DNA of 64,000 nt from Rhizobium favelukesii (GCF_000577275.2 NZ_HG916852.1:1057001-1121000), one strand, 5' to 3'. Numbered from the stretch's first letter, positions 18,012-28,673 are shown. Notes: a model not told the origin generated them from the letters alone. Made by a program: numbers and translations.

Positions 18012-18500
18012 ATGAGTTATCCACGCAAAGGTGAAAAGCAGATCTCCGAATTGGCGAACGGGCTGATCGATCCGGTGCTTGCAAAGCGCGCCGGCATCAA
18101 CACGGCGCTGCTCGGCTCGTGGGACGAGATCGCCGGCGCGGAATTTGCCGATTGCACCCGGCCCGAAAAGATTGCCTGGGCGCGCGGCAATGATGACGGA
18201 GGCTTCCGCCCAGGTGTGCTCACGATTGCCTGCGAGGGCGCCCGAGCACTCTTTTTGACCCATGCGCAGGGCGAACTCATCCAACGCGTCAACAGTTTCT
18301 TCGGCTTCGCCGCCGTTCACCAGATCCGCATCGTCCAGAAGCCTGTTTATCAGGCGGTCAAGCGCTCCCGCACGCCCCCGCCTCTGAAGGGTGCGGCGGC
18401 CGCAAGGCTGGAGGATATGATGGAGGGCATCGAGGGCGACAGGCTGCGCGAAGCGGTGAAGCGTCTCGGCACGGCCGTGCTGGGGAAGCGCGGTCGCTAG
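18012..18500 (+). CDS. DUF721 (DciA-related) protein
   Basis: Started at the ATG at 18012 after GAAGG, it is 162 residues and begins MSYPRKGEKQISELANGLIDPVLAKRAG. The core LLGSWDEIAGAEFADCTRPEKIAWARG and LTIACEGARALFLTHAQGELIQRVNSFFGFAAVHQIRIVQKP is DUF721, with the typical W-xx-IaG and late strand-helix. DUF721 proteins include DciA, which helps load the replicative helicase DnaB in bacteria lacking DnaC; this is the likely but unproven role here. It is followed by dsbA-like and smc genes on the same strand. Confidence 0.87.
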   Translation: MSYPRKGEKQISELANGLIDPVLAKRAGINTALLGSWDEIAGAEFADCTRPEKIAWARGNDDGGFRPGVLTIACEGARALFLTHAQGELIQRVNSFFGFAAVHQIRIVQKPVYQAVKRSRTPPPLKGAAAARLEDMMEGIEGDRLREAVKRLGTAVLGKRGR

Positions 18501-18658
18501 CGCCTTCCAAGTATTGTCGCGGCAATTCTGTCCGATTTAATCTGGCCGTCCAACCAAGGTCACAATTCTTTGAAGAAAGTTGGCGAAGCGTGCCTTGTTC
18601 AGGGCTTCGAGCCGTTATATCGCACTGTCAGCCACTACTCTCATTCATGGGGAACTTC

Positions 18659-19354
18659 ATGCCGATTTCCGAAATGCAACTGACGAAACGCCAGCTCCTG
18701 GGCGGCGTGGCTGCCGCGACCGCGTCGACCCTGGCCGGTTTCGGCACCGCGCGTGCCGCCACCGAAATGCCGCAGTCCGATGGCGACGTCGACATGGCCG
18801 CCGTCCTGGAGCCGGGCGAGTTGCCGGAAATGGCACTCGGCAAGGAAGACGCCCCGGTCAAGATCGTCGAATACATGTCGATGACCTGCCCGCACTGCGC
18901 CCACTTCCACACGACGACCTTCGACGAAATCAAGAAGAAGTACGTCGATACCGGCAAGGTGCGCTTCATCATCCGGGAATTCCCGTTTGATCCGCGTGCG
19001 GCTGCCGCCTTCATGCTGGCCCGCTGCAATCCTTCCAAGCCGGAAGAATTGAGCACGGCCGAACAGTATTTTCCGATGGTCGCCATGCTGTTCAAGCAGC
19101 AGCAGACCTGGGCTGCCGCGGACGATGGCCGCGCTGCACTGCTTCAGATGTCCAAACTTGCCGGATTTACTGAGGATAGCTTCACGAAGTGCTTGACGAA
19201 CCAGAAGCTGCTGGATGAAGTGAACGCAACGCGGGAAAGGGGTTCCAAGGAGTTTGGCGTCAATGCCACGCCGACTTTCCTCATCAACGGCAAGCGCTAT
19301 TCTGGAGACATGACGGTTGACACCATGTCGGCCCTTATCGAGAGCCTGCTCTAG
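18659..19354 (+). CDS. DsbA-family periplasmic thiol oxidoreductase
   Basis: A 231-residue thioredoxin-fold protein with an N-terminal signal ([24 protein letters not shown], residues 10-33) and the redox pair CPHC at 77-80 ([11 protein letters not shown]). The cis-proline loop is [10 protein letters not shown], which is the Thr-Pro arrangement of DsbA relatives. It would introduce or isomerise disulfides in exported proteins; the CPHC pair is the same as E. coli DsbA. The start at 18659 follows GGGGAA. It is 79 bases before the smc start, an arrangement common in Rhizobiales. Confidence 0.92.
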   Translation: MPISEMQLTKRQLLGGVAAATASTLAGFGTARAATEMPQSDGDVDMAAVLEPGELPEMALGKEDAPVKIVEYMSMTCPHCAHFHTTTFDEIKKKYVDTGKVRFIIREFPFDPRAAAAFMLARCNPSKPEELSTAEQYFPMVAMLFKQQQTWAAADDGRAALLQMSKLAGFTEDSFTKCLTNQKLLDEVNATRERGSKEFGVNATPTFLINGKRYSGDMTVDTMSALIESLL

Positions 19355-19432
19355 CCTGAACCGTATCCGATCGACGGGCGACGGCGGAAGCCGTGCGCCC
19401 GTCGTTTGCTTTGTGCCGCGCGGGGGCGCCGC

Positions 19433-22400
19433 ATGAAGTTCAACAAGCTTCGCGTCGTCGGCTTCAAGTCTTTCGTCGAACCCACCGAATTCATCATCGA
19501 GCGTGGATTGACCGGTGTCGTCGGCCCGAACGGTTGCGGCAAGTCGAACCTCGTCGAAGCGCTCCGCTGGGTGATGGGCGAGAATTCCTACAAGAACATG
19601 CGTGCGTCCGGGATGGACGACGTCATCTTCTCCGGCTCCGGCAATCGTCCTGCCCGCAACACCGCCGAAGTCGCTCTCTATCTCGACAATGGCGAGCGCA
19701 CCGCGCCTGCCGCCTTCAACGATAGCGACGAAATCCAGGTCACTCGCCGCATCGAGCGCGAGCAGGGGTCGATCTATCGCATCAACGGCAAGGAAAGCCG
19801 CGCCAAGGATGTGCAGCTTCTCTTCGCTGATGCCTCCACCGGCGCCCGTTCGCCGTCGATGGTGGGGCAGGGGCGTATCGGTGAGCTAATCTCGGCAAAG
19901 CCGCAGGCCCGCCGCCAGCTCCTGGAAGAGGCAGCTGGCATTTCCGGCCTGCATTCGCGCCGGCATGAAGCCGAGCTTCGCCTGCGTGCTGCCGAAAGCA
20001 ATCTCGAACGCCTCGACGACGTGACCTCTCAGCTTGAGAGCCAGATCGAGAGCTTGAAGCGTCAAGCCCGTCAGGCGAGCCGCTTCAAGTCGCTGTCCGC
20101 AGATATCCGCGCCCGGGAGGCGATGCTTCTGCATATCCGATGGGTTCAGGCCAAGGAAGCGGAAGCCGAGGCAGATAGCGCGCTCAATCAGGCCACGGTC
20201 ATCGTCGCCGAGAAGGCGCAGATGCAGATGGAGGCTGCCAAGGCCCAGGGCATTGCGAGCCTCAAGCTGCCGGAACTGCGCGAGGGCGAAGCGCGTGCCG
20301 CCGCCGCGCTGCAGCGCCTGCAGATCGCCAAGACGCAACTCGAGGAGGATGCCAACCGCATCCTGCGCCGTCGCGATGAACTGACCCGCCGCCTTGCGCA
20401 GCTCGGCGAGGACATTCGCCGCGAGGAGCGGCTGGTCGCAGACAACGCCGCGATCTTGGCGAGGCTCGATGCCGAAGAGACCGAAATTGCCGAGATCCTT
20501 GCCGATTCCGGTCGGCTTGCCGAAGAGACGCGCGGGGCTTTCGAAGAGGCGGCCGCCAAGCTTGCCGACAGCGAGCGTGTCTTTGCAGTGCTGACCGCCG
20601 AACGCGCCGAGGCTGCAGCCGGGCGCAACCAGCTCGAGCGCGCCATCCGCGACCTTGCCGATCGCAAGATGCGCCTTGAGCGGCAGATGGACGAGGCCAA
20701 TCGCGAGCTCTCCGCAATCGGCGAAACGATTGCCAGCCTACCCGATCCGGACAAGAAGCGGGCCGTGGTGAAGGCGGGCGAGCAGGCTGTTGCCGAGGCG
20801 GAAGCCGCGATCCAGGGTGTCGAGCAGGCCTTGGCCGCTGCCCGCCGGACCGAAGCTCTTTCCCGATCACCGGTCGATCAGGCGCGCGCCAAGCTGAACG
20901 CCATCGAAACCGAAGCCCGGACCATTTCGCGCATGCTCGCTGCCGGTGCCGCCGCAGGCGAATTTGCGACGGCCGCCGATCAGTTGCGCGTCGACCGCGG
21001 CTTTGAAACGGCGCTCGGCGCCGCGCTGGGCGACGACATTGAATCCCCGCTTGATCCCAAGGCGCCGGCTCATTGGTCTGGCAATGGCGACGGTGCCGCG
21101 GATGAAGCGCTGCCAGCCGGCACGACGCCGCTAATTGACTATGTTCGCGCCCCTGCCGCGCTAATGCGTCGCCTGAAGCAAATCGGCCTTGTCTCCAGTT
21201 CGGATGCTGCAGCCTTGATGAGGGACCTTAAACCCGGCCAGCGTCTTGTGACCAAGGAGGGCGCCGTCTACCGCTGGGACGGCCATGTCACCGGTGCCGA
21301 TGCCCCGAGCGCGGCCGCGCTGCGGCTGGCGCAGAAGAACCGGCTCGCCGAACTGGAAAACGAAGCCGCACTTGCCCGCGACTTACTCACCGAAGCAGAG
21401 GAACGGTTGGCGGGTGCCGTCGATGCCATTGGCCTTCAAGAACAGCGCCTCGCCGAGGCGCGTGAAACAAGCCGCATCTCCGCTCGGCAACTCGCCGAGG
21501 CGCGCGAAGCGCTGGCCGTGGCGGAACGAGCCTCCGGCGATCTCATCCGTCGCCGCGATGTCATTGCCGAAGCGGTCAGCCAGCTTCAGATCCAGCTTGA
21601 GGATCTCTCTGTCCAGGAAGAGAACGCCCATATCGAGCTGGACGATGCCCCTGATCTAACGGCGATCGACGAGCGGCTTCGGTCGCAGCAGGTCGAGGTC
21701 GCGACCGACCGGGGCGCGCTCGCCGAAGCACGGGCCCGCCATGAAAGCCTCGACCGCGAAAACCAGGCCCGCCAGCGCCGCATCGTTGCCATCGGGCAGG
21801 AACGCGAGACCTGGCGCCAGCGCGCCGCGAGCGCCGAGGATCACATCGCCACGCTTCGCGACCGCGAGGAGGAAGCGCGCGAGGAAGCGGCCGAGCTCGA
21901 AATGGCTCCCGATGAGTTCGACGACAAGCGACGCGCGCTGTTGAACGCACTCCAGAAGACCGAGGATGCGCGCCGCCACGCAGCCGATGTGCTTGCCGAA
22001 GCCGAGCTCGTGCAGCGCGATGCCGACCACAAGGCGGCGACGGCTCTCTCCGAGCTCGCCGAGAGCCGCGAGCGCCGCGGTCGCGCCGAAGAACGCCTGG
22101 TATCCGCCCGTGAAAAGCGGCAGGAAACGGAGGCGCGAATTCGCGAGACCCTGAACGTCGCGCCCCATGAGGCACTTCGGCTTACCGGACTGGAGTCGCT
22201 GCAAACAGCACCTGACCTTCGCGAGGTCGAGCGCGAACTCGAGCGCCTCAAGATGGAGCGCGAGCGACTTGGCGCGGTCAACCTGCGCGCCGAGGAAGAA
22301 CAGGAGGAGCTGAGCGGGAAACTCGAGGCACTGATCAAGGAGCGAGACGACGTGATCGACGCGATCCGCAAGTTGCGTGGCGCGATCCAGAGCCTCAATC

Positions 22401-22894
22401 GCGAGGGCCGCGAGCGGCTGATCGTTGCGTTTGATGTCGTCAACGGCCAGTTCCAGCGCCTCTTCACCCATCTTTTCGGCGGAGGCACGGCCGAACTGCA
22501 GCTGATCGAGTCCGACGATCCGCTCGAAGCCGGTCTCGAAATCCTCGCCCGTCCGCCAGGCAAGAAGCCGCAGACGATGACGCTCCTTTCGGGCGGCGAG
22601 CAGGCGCTAACGGCAATGGCGCTGATCTTTGCGGTCTTCTTGACCAATCCGGCACCGATCTGCGTTCTGGACGAAGTGGACGCCCCACTGGACGACCACA
22701 ATGTCGAGCGCTATTGCAACCTGATGGACGAAATGGCTGCGTCCACCGAGACGCGTTTCGTCATCATCACGCACAATCCGATCACCATGGCGCGCATGAA
22801 CAGGCTGTTCGGCGTGACGATGGCGGAGCAAGGGGTATCGCAGCTCGTGTCCGTCGATCTTCAGACGGCTGAGCAACTGCGTGAGATCGCCTGA
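19433..22894 (+). CDS. smc: Chromosome segregation SMC ATPase
   Basis: A 1153-residue structural-maintenance-of-chromosomes protein. The N-terminal head has Walker [10 protein letters not shown] (31-39) after [13 protein letters not shown]. Two long coiled coils (about 165-480 and 640-1000) flank a central hinge (about 500-620). The C-terminal head has the signature [19 protein letters not shown] (about 1050) and Walker [16 protein letters not shown] (about 1077). Smc dimers with ScpA/ScpB condense and separate newly replicated chromosomes. A TTG frame extends nine codons upstream, but the ATG at 19433 starts the conserved [15 protein letters not shown] terminator follows at 23132. Confidence 0.96.
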   Translation: MKFNKLRVVGFKSFVEPTEFIIERGLTGVVGPNGCGKSNLVEALRWVMGENSYKNMRASGMDDVIFSGSGNRPARNTAEVALYLDNGERTAPAAFNDSDEIQVTRRIEREQGSIYRINGKESRAKDVQLLFADASTGARSPSMVGQGRIGELISAKPQARRQLLEEAAGISGLHSRRHEAELRLRAAESNLERLDDVTSQLESQIESLKRQARQASRFKSLSADIRAREAMLLHIRWVQAKEAEAEADSALNQATVIVAEKAQMQMEAAKAQGIASLKLPELREGEARAAAALQRLQIAKTQLEEDANRILRRRDELTRRLAQLGEDIRREERLVADNAAILARLDAEETEIAEILADSGRLAEETRGAFEEAAAKLADSERVFAVLTAERAEAAAGRNQLERAIRDLADRKMRLERQMDEANRELSAIGETIASLPDPDKKRAVVKAGEQAVAEAEAAIQGVEQALAAARRTEALSRSPVDQARAKLNAIETEARTISRMLAAGAAAGEFATAADQLRVDRGFETALGAALGDDIESPLDPKAPAHWSGNGDGAADEALPAGTTPLIDYVRAPAALMRRLKQIGLVSSSDAAALMRDLKPGQRLVTKEGAVYRWDGHVTGADAPSAAALRLAQKNRLAELENEAALARDLLTEAEERLAGAVDAIGLQEQRLAEARETSRISARQLAEAREALAVAERASGDLIRRRDVIAEAVSQLQIQLEDLSVQEENAHIELDDAPDLTAIDERLRSQQVEVATDRGALAEARARHESLDRENQARQRRIVAIGQERETWRQRAASAEDHIATLRDREEEAREEAAELEMAPDEFDDKRRALLNALQKTEDARRHAADVLAEAELVQRDADHKAATALSELAESRERRGRAEERLVSAREKRQETEARIRETLNVAPHEALRLTGLESLQTAPDLREVERELERLKMERERLGAVNLRAEEEQEELSGKLEALIKERDDVIDAIRKLRGAIQSLNREGRERLIVAFDVVNGQFQRLFTHLFGGGTAELQLIESDDPLEAGLEILARPPGKKPQTMTLLSGGEQALTAMALIFAVFLTNPAPICVLDEVDAPLDDHNVERYCNLMDEMAASTETRFVIITHNPITMARMNRLFGVTMAEQGVSQLVSVDLQTAEQLREIA

Positions 22895-23290
22895 GCAAGC
22901 GGCCGAGAAAAGCCCAAAAAAAGTCTGCCGGAATTGGGATATCTCCCCCTTCAGATGATGTTTTCGTACCGATCTTGTATTAGAGATTGCTTCATGTCGC
23001 CGCCGAATGACCGCGAAAGCGTATCGGCAGCAGAGTTTCCTGCGCGACGCGCTCGGAGCAATACGCTTTTGGCTCCGACAGTCGTATGGGCGGAACCCCC
23101 CGTCCGGTTTTCCTGGCCGGACGGACATAAGGCTTTGCGGGACTTTGTTGCAGTCCCGCAAAGCTTTTTTTCCCTTCAATTGCTTCAGTCTGTCGCAGTT
23201 ATTGTGCGTCGCAACATTTCGGCCGCATTTGTCGATTTTCATTTCAACACCAACGGATTAAGTTGATCCGGATTTGGTGTTGGGGGGAAT
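22895..23290. other. Intergenic region between smc and ppdK
   Basis: No gene is supported in these 396 bases. It holds a perfect eight-base hairpin CCGTCCGG/CCGGACGG (23100-23124) and, right after it, a strong rho-independent terminator (listed separately). The last 100 bases are AT-richer and should contain the ppdK promoter; I could not place convincing -35/-10 boxes. Confidence 0.6.
23132..23172 (+). terminator. Strong rho-independent terminator after smc
   Basis: A thirteen-base perfect stem (23132-23144 GCTTTGCGGGACT; 23152-23164 its complement) with a seven-base loop is followed by eight T residues. It is 240 bases after the smc stop and 120 before ppdK, and separates the two transcripts. 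Confidence 0.9.
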
Positions 23291-26008
23291 ATGACCAAGT
23301 GGGTCTATACATTTGGCAGTGGTCAGGCAGAGGGCAGTGCCCTCGACGGTGAGCGCTTGGGCGGCAAAGGCGCAAACCTCGCGGAGATGTGCAATCTCGG
23401 CCTTCCTGTCCCTCCCGGTCTGACGATCATTGCTGACGCCTGCTCTGCTTACTACAAGAACGAGCGCCAGATTGCCGAAGAGCTGAAAGTGCAGGTCCGC
23501 GCCGGCATCGAACGCATCGAGGAAATCACCGGCCGTCGGTTCGGTGCGGGTGATCGGCCGCTGCTGCTGTCCGTGCGCTCCGGAGCGCGGGTTTCGATGC
23601 CAGGAATGATGGACACCGTCCTCAATCTCGGCCTCAACGACGAGACCGTCCAGGCGCTCGGCCACGACGCCGGCGACGCACGTTTCGCCTGGGATAGCTA
23701 CCGGCGTTTCATCCAGATGTATGCCGACGTCGTCATGCGTCTCGATCATGAGGTGTTCGAGGAGATACTCGAGGATGAGAAGGCGCGCCTTGGCTATGAG
23801 TTCGACACCGAAATGACCGCCAGCGAATGGCAGCACGTGGTCTCGCTCTACAAGAGCGTGATTGAGGAAGAACTGGGTTTGGAATTTCCCCAGGATCCCG
23901 AGGTGCAGCTTTGGGGGGCAGTCGGCGCCGTATTCGCCAGTTGGATGAGCGCCCGTGCCGTTACCTATCGCCAGCTTCACAATATTCCCGAAGGCTGGGG
24001 AACGGCGATCAACATCCAGGCCATGGTCTTCGGCAATCATGGCAATTCGTCCGCGACGGGTGTTGCCTTCACGCGCAATCCTTCGACGGGCGACAAGTCG
24101 CTCTACGGCGAATTCCTCGTCAATGCGCAGGGCGAGGATGTCGTCGCCGGCATCCGCACGCCGCAGAGCATTACCGAGGAAGGCCGTATCAGTTCCGGCT
24201 CCGAGCGGCCGTCCATGGAAAAGCTGATGCCGGATGCCTTCAAGGAGCTGTCGCGCATCTGTTCCGAGCTTGAGACGCATTATCGCGACATGCAGGACAT
24301 CGAGTTCACCATCGAGCGCGGAAAACTCTGGATGCTGCAGACGCGGTCCGGCAAGCGCTCCACGCGCGCGGCGATGAAGATTGCCGTCGACATGGTAGAT
24401 GAGAAGGTGATCACCGAAGAGGAGGCGGTGCTGCGCATCGAACCTTCGTCCCTGGATCAGCTCCTGCATCCGACGATCGATCCGCGTGTTGCACGCGAGG
24501 TCATCGGCAGCGGCTTGCCGGCGTCGCCCGGCGCAGCCACCGGTGAAATCGTCTTCACGGCCGAGGAGGCTGTGACGGCGTCCGATGAGGGGCGCAAAGT
24601 CATCCTGCTGCGCGTCGAGACCAGTCCCGAAGACATCCATGGGATGCATGCAGCCGAGGGCATTCTGACGACGCGTGGCGGCATGACCAGCCATGCCGCT
24701 GTCGTCGCGCGTGGCATGGGTATCCCCTGTGTCGTCGGGGCCGGCAGCATGCGCATCGACGCCCGCAACGAGCGCCTGATTGGCGTCGGTGTCACGCTGA
24801 AGAAGGGCGATGTCATCACCATCGACGGCTCGGCTGGACAGGTGCTGAAGGGCGACGTGCAGATGGTCCAGCCTGAGCTTTCGGGTGATTTCGGGCGCAT
24901 CATGCAATGGGCCGATCGGGCACGCCGCATGACCGTGCGCACAAATGCCGATACGCCGGCAGATGCGCGCGCAGCTCGCTCCTTCGGGGCCGAGGGCATC
25001 GGCCTTTGCCGCACCGAGCATATGTTCTTCGAGGGCGACCGCATTCATCTGATGCGCGAGATGATCCTTGCTGAGGACGAGACCGGCCGCCGTACCGCTC
25101 TCGACAGGCTGTTGCCGGTGCAACGGCACGATTTCACCAGCCTGTTCAATGTCATGCACGGACTGCCGGTGACGATCCGGCTGCTCGACCCGCCATTGCA
25201 CGAATTCCTGCCGAAGACGGACGAGGAGATCGCCGACGTTGCCGCTGCGATGGGCATGGACGCGGCGGCGCTGCGCCTGCGCGTCGATGCGCTGCACGAA
25301 TTCAATCCGATGCTCGGGCATCGCGGCTGCCGGTTGGCAATCTCCTATCCTGAAATTGTCGAAATGCAGGCGCGCGCCATTTTCGAGGCGGCCGTCGCGG
25401 CAGCCCATGAAACGGGTGCGGCTGTCGTGCCAGAGATCATGGTGCCGCTTGTCGGGCTGCGCTCGGAACTGGACTACGTCAAGGAGCGCATCGATGCCAT
25501 CGCCGGGGACGTAATGGCGGAGGCGGGTATGCGGATCGATTACTTGGTCGGCACGATGATCGAACTGCCGCGCGCAGCTCTCAGAGCCCATATCATTGCA
25601 GAAGCGGCGGAATTCTTCTCCTTCGGCACCAACGACCTGACGCAGACGACCTTCGGCATCTCGCGCGATGATGCATCCGCCTTCATTCCCACCTATCAGC
25701 GCAAGGGAATCATCGAACACGATCCCTTCATTTCGCTGGATTTCGATGGTGTCGGGGAGTTGATCCGCATTGCCGCCGAACGCGGCAGACGGACGCGCAA
25801 CGACATGAAGCTCGGAATCTGCGGCGAACATGGCGGCGATCCCGCATCCATCCATTTTTGCGAGGAAATTGGATTGGACTACGTGTCCTGTTCACCCTTC
25901 CGCGTGCCGATTGCGCGGCTGGCCGCGGCGCAGGCGGTGATTACCAATGGCGCCAGTATCGGCGGCCATAGTAAGGATGGTCGAGATCGTAAGCCATCTG
26001 CATCATGA
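23291..26008 (+). CDS. ppdK: Pyruvate, phosphate dikinase
   Basis: Interconverts pyruvate, ATP and phosphate with phosphoenolpyruvate, AMP and pyrophosphate; in rhizobia it is a gluconeogenic enzyme. The 905-residue protein has the ATP-grasp domain (about 15-340, starting LGGKGANLAEM), the phosphohistidine domain with GGMTSHAAVVARGMGIPCVVG (about 455-475, catalytic His in TSHAA), and a PEP/pyruvate TIM barrel (about 540-880) ending CGEHGGDPASIHFCEEIGLDYVSCSPFRVPIARLAAAQ. The last 25 residues beyond this block are longer than usual and overlap the antisense lipoprotein gene by 68 bases. Confidence 0.96.
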   Translation: MTKWVYTFGSGQAEGSALDGERLGGKGANLAEMCNLGLPVPPGLTIIADACSAYYKNERQIAEELKVQVRAGIERIEEITGRRFGAGDRPLLLSVRSGARVSMPGMMDTVLNLGLNDETVQALGHDAGDARFAWDSYRRFIQMYADVVMRLDHEVFEEILEDEKARLGYEFDTEMTASEWQHVVSLYKSVIEEELGLEFPQDPEVQLWGAVGAVFASWMSARAVTYRQLHNIPEGWGTAINIQAMVFGNHGNSSATGVAFTRNPSTGDKSLYGEFLVNAQGEDVVAGIRTPQSITEEGRISSGSERPSMEKLMPDAFKELSRICSELETHYRDMQDIEFTIERGKLWMLQTRSGKRSTRAAMKIAVDMVDEKVITEEEAVLRIEPSSLDQLLHPTIDPRVAREVIGSGLPASPGAATGEIVFTAEEAVTASDEGRKVILLRVETSPEDIHGMHAAEGILTTRGGMTSHAAVVARGMGIPCVVGAGSMRIDARNERLIGVGVTLKKGDVITIDGSAGQVLKGDVQMVQPELSGDFGRIMQWADRARRMTVRTNADTPADARAARSFGAEGIGLCRTEHMFFEGDRIHLMREMILAEDETGRRTALDRLLPVQRHDFTSLFNVMHGLPVTIRLLDPPLHEFLPKTDEEIADVAAAMGMDAAALRLRVDALHEFNPMLGHRGCRLAISYPEIVEMQARAIFEAAVAAAHETGAAVVPEIMVPLVGLRSELDYVKERIDAIAGDVMAEAGMRIDYLVGTMIELPRAALRAHIIAEAAEFFSFGTNDLTQTTFGISRDDASAFIPTYQRKGIIEHDPFISLDFDGVGELIRIAAERGRRTRNDMKLGICGEHGGDPASIHFCEEIGLDYVSCSPFRVPIARLAAAQAVITNGASIGGHSKDGRDRKPSAS

Positions 26009-26216
26009 GCATATCACTGTCGTAGCGGGCCTGTGCACGGCGATAGAGATCGATGCGTTGCAGGCACGCCGCAAAGCCATCCGTGCCACGTCTGAAACCA
26101 TAGTGTAGGCATTGCGTCTCGTCGGCGGCGTGCCGCTGCTCCGGCGTCAGCGTTTGACATGCCGAGAGGCAAGTGGCGGCTGCGGCAAGTGCGAGAGATA
26201 AAGCGAGAATGCGCAT
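25941..26216 (-). CDS. Small lipoprotein overlapping ppdK antisense
   Basis: Started at the ATG at 26216, it gives 91 residues: a signal peptide MRILALSLALAAAATCLSAC with lipobox LSAC (Cys20), then a short domain with two Cys (TQCLHYGFRRGTDGFAACLQRIDLYRRAQAR), and a Tyr-rich tail HPYYGRRYWRHW. The pattern (GF..GTDGFAxCLQ) is common in small rhizobial lipoproteins of unknown role. The final 68 bases lie antisense to the ppdK 3' end. The upstream frame (21 more codons) lacks a signal and is not used. Confidence 0.82.
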   Translation of the reverse strand: MRILALSLALAAAATCLSACQTLTPEQRHAADETQCLHYGFRRGTDGFAACLQRIDLYRRAQARYDSDMLMMQMAYDLDHPYYGRRYWRHW

Positions 26217-26410
26217 CGGCGTGTCTTTGCAACGAAAATTCCCCACAGGCAGATGACGCTGATCGCGGCTTACAGTCAACTAAAAGAACGGCTTAGGGTT
26301 GATGTTGCTCTTTGGGATCGCGCCCAGCCACCCAACTTGGCGCGCGGACGGCTTTCGCCGGACCGGGATCGTCTGTAAGAAGGCTGCTCGGACGACATTG
26401 GAAGGCAAGC

Positions 26411-26656
26411 ATGGCACTGCGCGATCGATTCTCGAAGAAACTGACCTGTCCGCAATGCGGCAATACCGGCTTTGCAGAAGCCTCCGAGATCGACGATGCG
26501 AAACGCAAGCATCCGGGCTTCAGCGTCGATCACCTGCCGCGCGGCTTCTTCGTCCAGCGCGCATCCAATCATCAGGAAACCTGCATGATCAAGTGCGAGT
26601 GCGGGCGAAAATTCCCATTCCGCAGCGTGGCGGAAGCGGCAGCCCAGCGCGACTAG
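26411..26656 (+). CDS. Small zinc-ribbon protein
   Basis: An 81-residue protein starting at the ATG at 26411 after GGAAGG. It carries CPQCGNTGFAEASE near the N-terminus and CECGRKFPF near the C-terminus, with another Cys in ETCMIKCECG, a two-knuckle arrangement able to hold one zinc ion. The middle HPGFSVDHLPRGFFVQRASNHQ is otherwise featureless. No function is recognised. It converges on the gene at 26658 with a one-base gap. Confidence 0.75.
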   Translation: MALRDRFSKKLTCPQCGNTGFAEASEIDDAKRKHPGFSVDHLPRGFFVQRASNHQETCMIKCECGRKFPFRSVAEAAAQRD

Positions 26657-26657
26657 G

Positions 26658-27044
26658 TCAGAACCGTTCGAGGACCTTGACGAAGGCCTCGGCGAAACGG
26701 GCGAGGTGGGCTGTCGCAGGGTCCGGCGCTTCCATGCGGATTTCGGTGCCGCTGTGATCGAGCACGGCAAGAACGACGCGCATTTGCTGTTCGGACGACG
26801 GGATACGAAGCACGGCGATCCGCTTGCAGTCGTCCATCAATCCTTCGGCCGGAAGATCGAAGAGAAGTTCTCCCCCGGCCTTGGCCGAAGCCACGCGGAC
26901 TGTCTCGCAGAAGTCGGATTTGCCATCGTATCCGTCGAGCGACAGTTCCAGTTCCAGAAGCTCCATCGGCAGAAGTGGATCCGCATGATCGGCTCTCCTC
27001 AGCGGCGGCGCCTGGGTTCCCGATGCAAGCCCCGGTGCAATCAT
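26658..27044 (-). CDS. Hypothetical conserved protein
   Basis: With the ATG at 27044 (preceded by AGGAG nine bases away) the product has 128 residues. It is a soluble, acidic protein with no signal or membrane segment. Notable stretches are MELLELELSLDGYDGKSDFCETVRVASAKAGGELLFDLPAEGLMDDCKRIAVLRIPSS and RMEAPDPATAHLARFAEAFVKVLERF. I recognise no domain. The longer frame to 27122 is Arg-rich and lacks a ribosome site. Confidence 0.6.
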   Translation of the reverse strand: MIAPGLASGTQAPPLRRADHADPLLPMELLELELSLDGYDGKSDFCETVRVASAKAGGELLFDLPAEGLMDDCKRIAVLRIPSSEQQMRVVLAVLDHSGTEIRMEAPDPATAHLARFAEAFVKVLERF

Positions 27045-27263
27045 TGCCCTTCTCCTGTTGGTCGGTGTGCGACGCAATCTACACAACCGCAAATCAAGGA
27101 ATATCAGAAAATGCTCACGCACGCCATTGTCGTCTTCTTCGTGGATTGCGCCCCCCGGATCGACACAACAGTTTCAATTTAGGCGAATCTTGCACTAAAC
27201 AAGTCGAGGGCGATTTTGCGCGTTCATGCGGGACGCGCCGCTTGCGACTCACCGGTAAGTTTG

Positions 27264-28172
27264 ATGGCAATCCGTTTCGACCGCCCTGTTTCAAATGCCG
27301 CCCGCTTCTCGCGACGCTTGGGGGCATTTGCACTGGTTCTCTGCCTTGCGGCTCTGGTTGGTCACCGCTTCGCCGGCCTTGTCACGCCATACCTGGTGCT
27401 GGTTCTGCTCGTTTCGGCCGGTTTCGCGCTGCTGGCGGCGCTGCTTGCCGTTGCCGGGCTGCGCAGCCTTTGGCTGACCGGTGCCGAAGGCGGGCTTGAT
27501 GCGCTGAAGGCCCTGATTTTTGCTGCTCTTCCGCTTGCGATCGGCGGGATTGCGGTCGAGCGTTATTTCATGCTGCCGGCTATCTATGATGTATCGACCG
27601 ATCTCGTCTCCGCGCCGGATTGGCTGAAGACGCCGAACGCCGATCAGATCTGGCTGAAGCGCCAGCCGGCGGTGACGCCGGAGGACCGTGAAAAGCAGCT
27701 CGAAGCCTATCCGGAACTCACAGGCCGTCGCTATGACGGCGCGATCGATCGTGTGCTCGAGGCCGTCAAGAAGGTCGCCAAGCAGGGCGGCGTCCGTATC
27801 ACCCGCGCCGACGGCGACAGCGAGCCAAACCGCGATCTCGAAGACCGGCCGGCGAAGCCGCAGCCGGACGAAGGCGCGGTTGCCGAAGCGCCGGAGGCGG
27901 TGCCGATCCCGACACCGCGGCCCTATGACGACGATGTGGCGCTGTTGATTCGCCGGGCTAATGGCGTGACGCTGCAGGGCGAAACCCGCACCCTCGTCCT
28001 CGGCCTGCGTTTCGACATCGTCATCCGCCTGCGCGAAGAAGCAGAAACCACCCTCGTCGACGTTCGCGTCGCCTCGCGCTACGGCCCGCACGACCTTGGC
28101 CTCAGCGCCGATATTGCTGAGGATTATCTAAGGGCTCTCGATTCCGAATTGCTCGGCATCGCCGGCAGCTAA
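27264..28172 (+). CDS. DUF1499 protein with N-terminal membrane helices
   Basis: From the ATG at 27264 the product is 302 residues. Three membrane helices occupy about 18-115 (FALVLCLAALVGHRF, LVLVLLVSAGFALLAALLAVAGL, ALIFAALPLAIGG). The C-terminal half is a DUF1499-type domain (RRYDGAIDRVLEAVKKVAKQGGVRITRADGD ... RFDIVIRLREEAETTLVDVRVASRYGPHDLGLSADIAEDYLRAL), interrupted by an inserted Pro/Glu-rich loop at about 195-225. DUF1499 proteins have no known reaction. It is isolated on the plus strand, facing the DCC gene. Confidence 0.85.
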   Translation: MAIRFDRPVSNAARFSRRLGAFALVLCLAALVGHRFAGLVTPYLVLVLLVSAGFALLAALLAVAGLRSLWLTGAEGGLDALKALIFAALPLAIGGIAVERYFMLPAIYDVSTDLVSAPDWLKTPNADQIWLKRQPAVTPEDREKQLEAYPELTGRRYDGAIDRVLEAVKKVAKQGGVRITRADGDSEPNRDLEDRPAKPQPDEGAVAEAPEAVPIPTPRPYDDDVALLIRRANGVTLQGETRTLVLGLRFDIVIRLREEAETTLVDVRVASRYGPHDLGLSADIAEDYLRALDSELLGIAGS

Positions 28173-28220
28173 TCGGTCCGCATTTTGGCGATCGATTGAG
28201 CGGCCTTCGCCGCCGGACAG

Positions 28221-28670
28221 CTATCCCAGGAAGCGGTCCTTAAGCTCAGGGCTCGGCACGAAGCAGGTCTGGCGTTGGCCGGCAATTCGAAGCCGGTTGC
28301 GGGCGATAAGTTCGTAAAGCCTGTCGGCAAGTCCCTGCGGCAGCACCCGAAGGATCTTGACCAGCGACCAAGGAAAGCCGAGGCCTGCAAGCATCCGGAT
28401 TGTGCCTCTCGACTTGAAGTGGGCGCTCCCGTCTTCGATCAGGATGTTGGTCTCGTAGTCGCGCTCGTTCAGTCCATAGTGCCGGTAAAGCGCTTCCCCG
28501 AGCGGCGACTGCGCCGCGAGGAAGCGATAGCGCTTCGCCTTGTCATGCCTCAGGACGAACTGGACCCAGGTGGAGCAGAACACACACGCTCCATCGAAGA
28601 CGATGAGCGGCTTGTCATCGGCAAAGGTCGGCACAGCGACGTCGGCACGGTAACTGTAGGCATTGCCCAT
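28221..28670 (-). CDS. DCC-family thiol-disulfide oxidoreductase (DUF393)
   Basis: A 149-residue protein with the DCC signature: PLIVFDGACVFCSTWVQFVLRHDKAKRYRFLAAQSPLGEAL, where FDGxCxFC gives the family its name and supplies a CxxC pair. The later SRGTIRMLAGLGFPWSLVKILRVLPQGLADRLYELIARNRLRIAG is also canonical. DCC proteins are thioredoxin-like; their partners are unknown. It follows the MBL hydrolase stop by three bases, so cupin, MBL and DCC genes form a reverse operon. Confidence 0.88.
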   Translation of the reverse strand: MGNAYSYRADVAVPTFADDKPLIVFDGACVFCSTWVQFVLRHDKAKRYRFLAAQSPLGEALYRHYGLNERDYETNILIEDGSAHFKSRGTIRMLAGLGFPWSLVKILRVLPQGLADRLYELIARNRLRIAGQRQTCFVPSPELKDRFLG

Positions 28671-28673
28671 GAG

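Noticed and set aside
23258..25855. 865-codon reverse open frame
   Set aside because: Entirely antisense to ppdK and of His/Asp/Arg-rich shadow composition.
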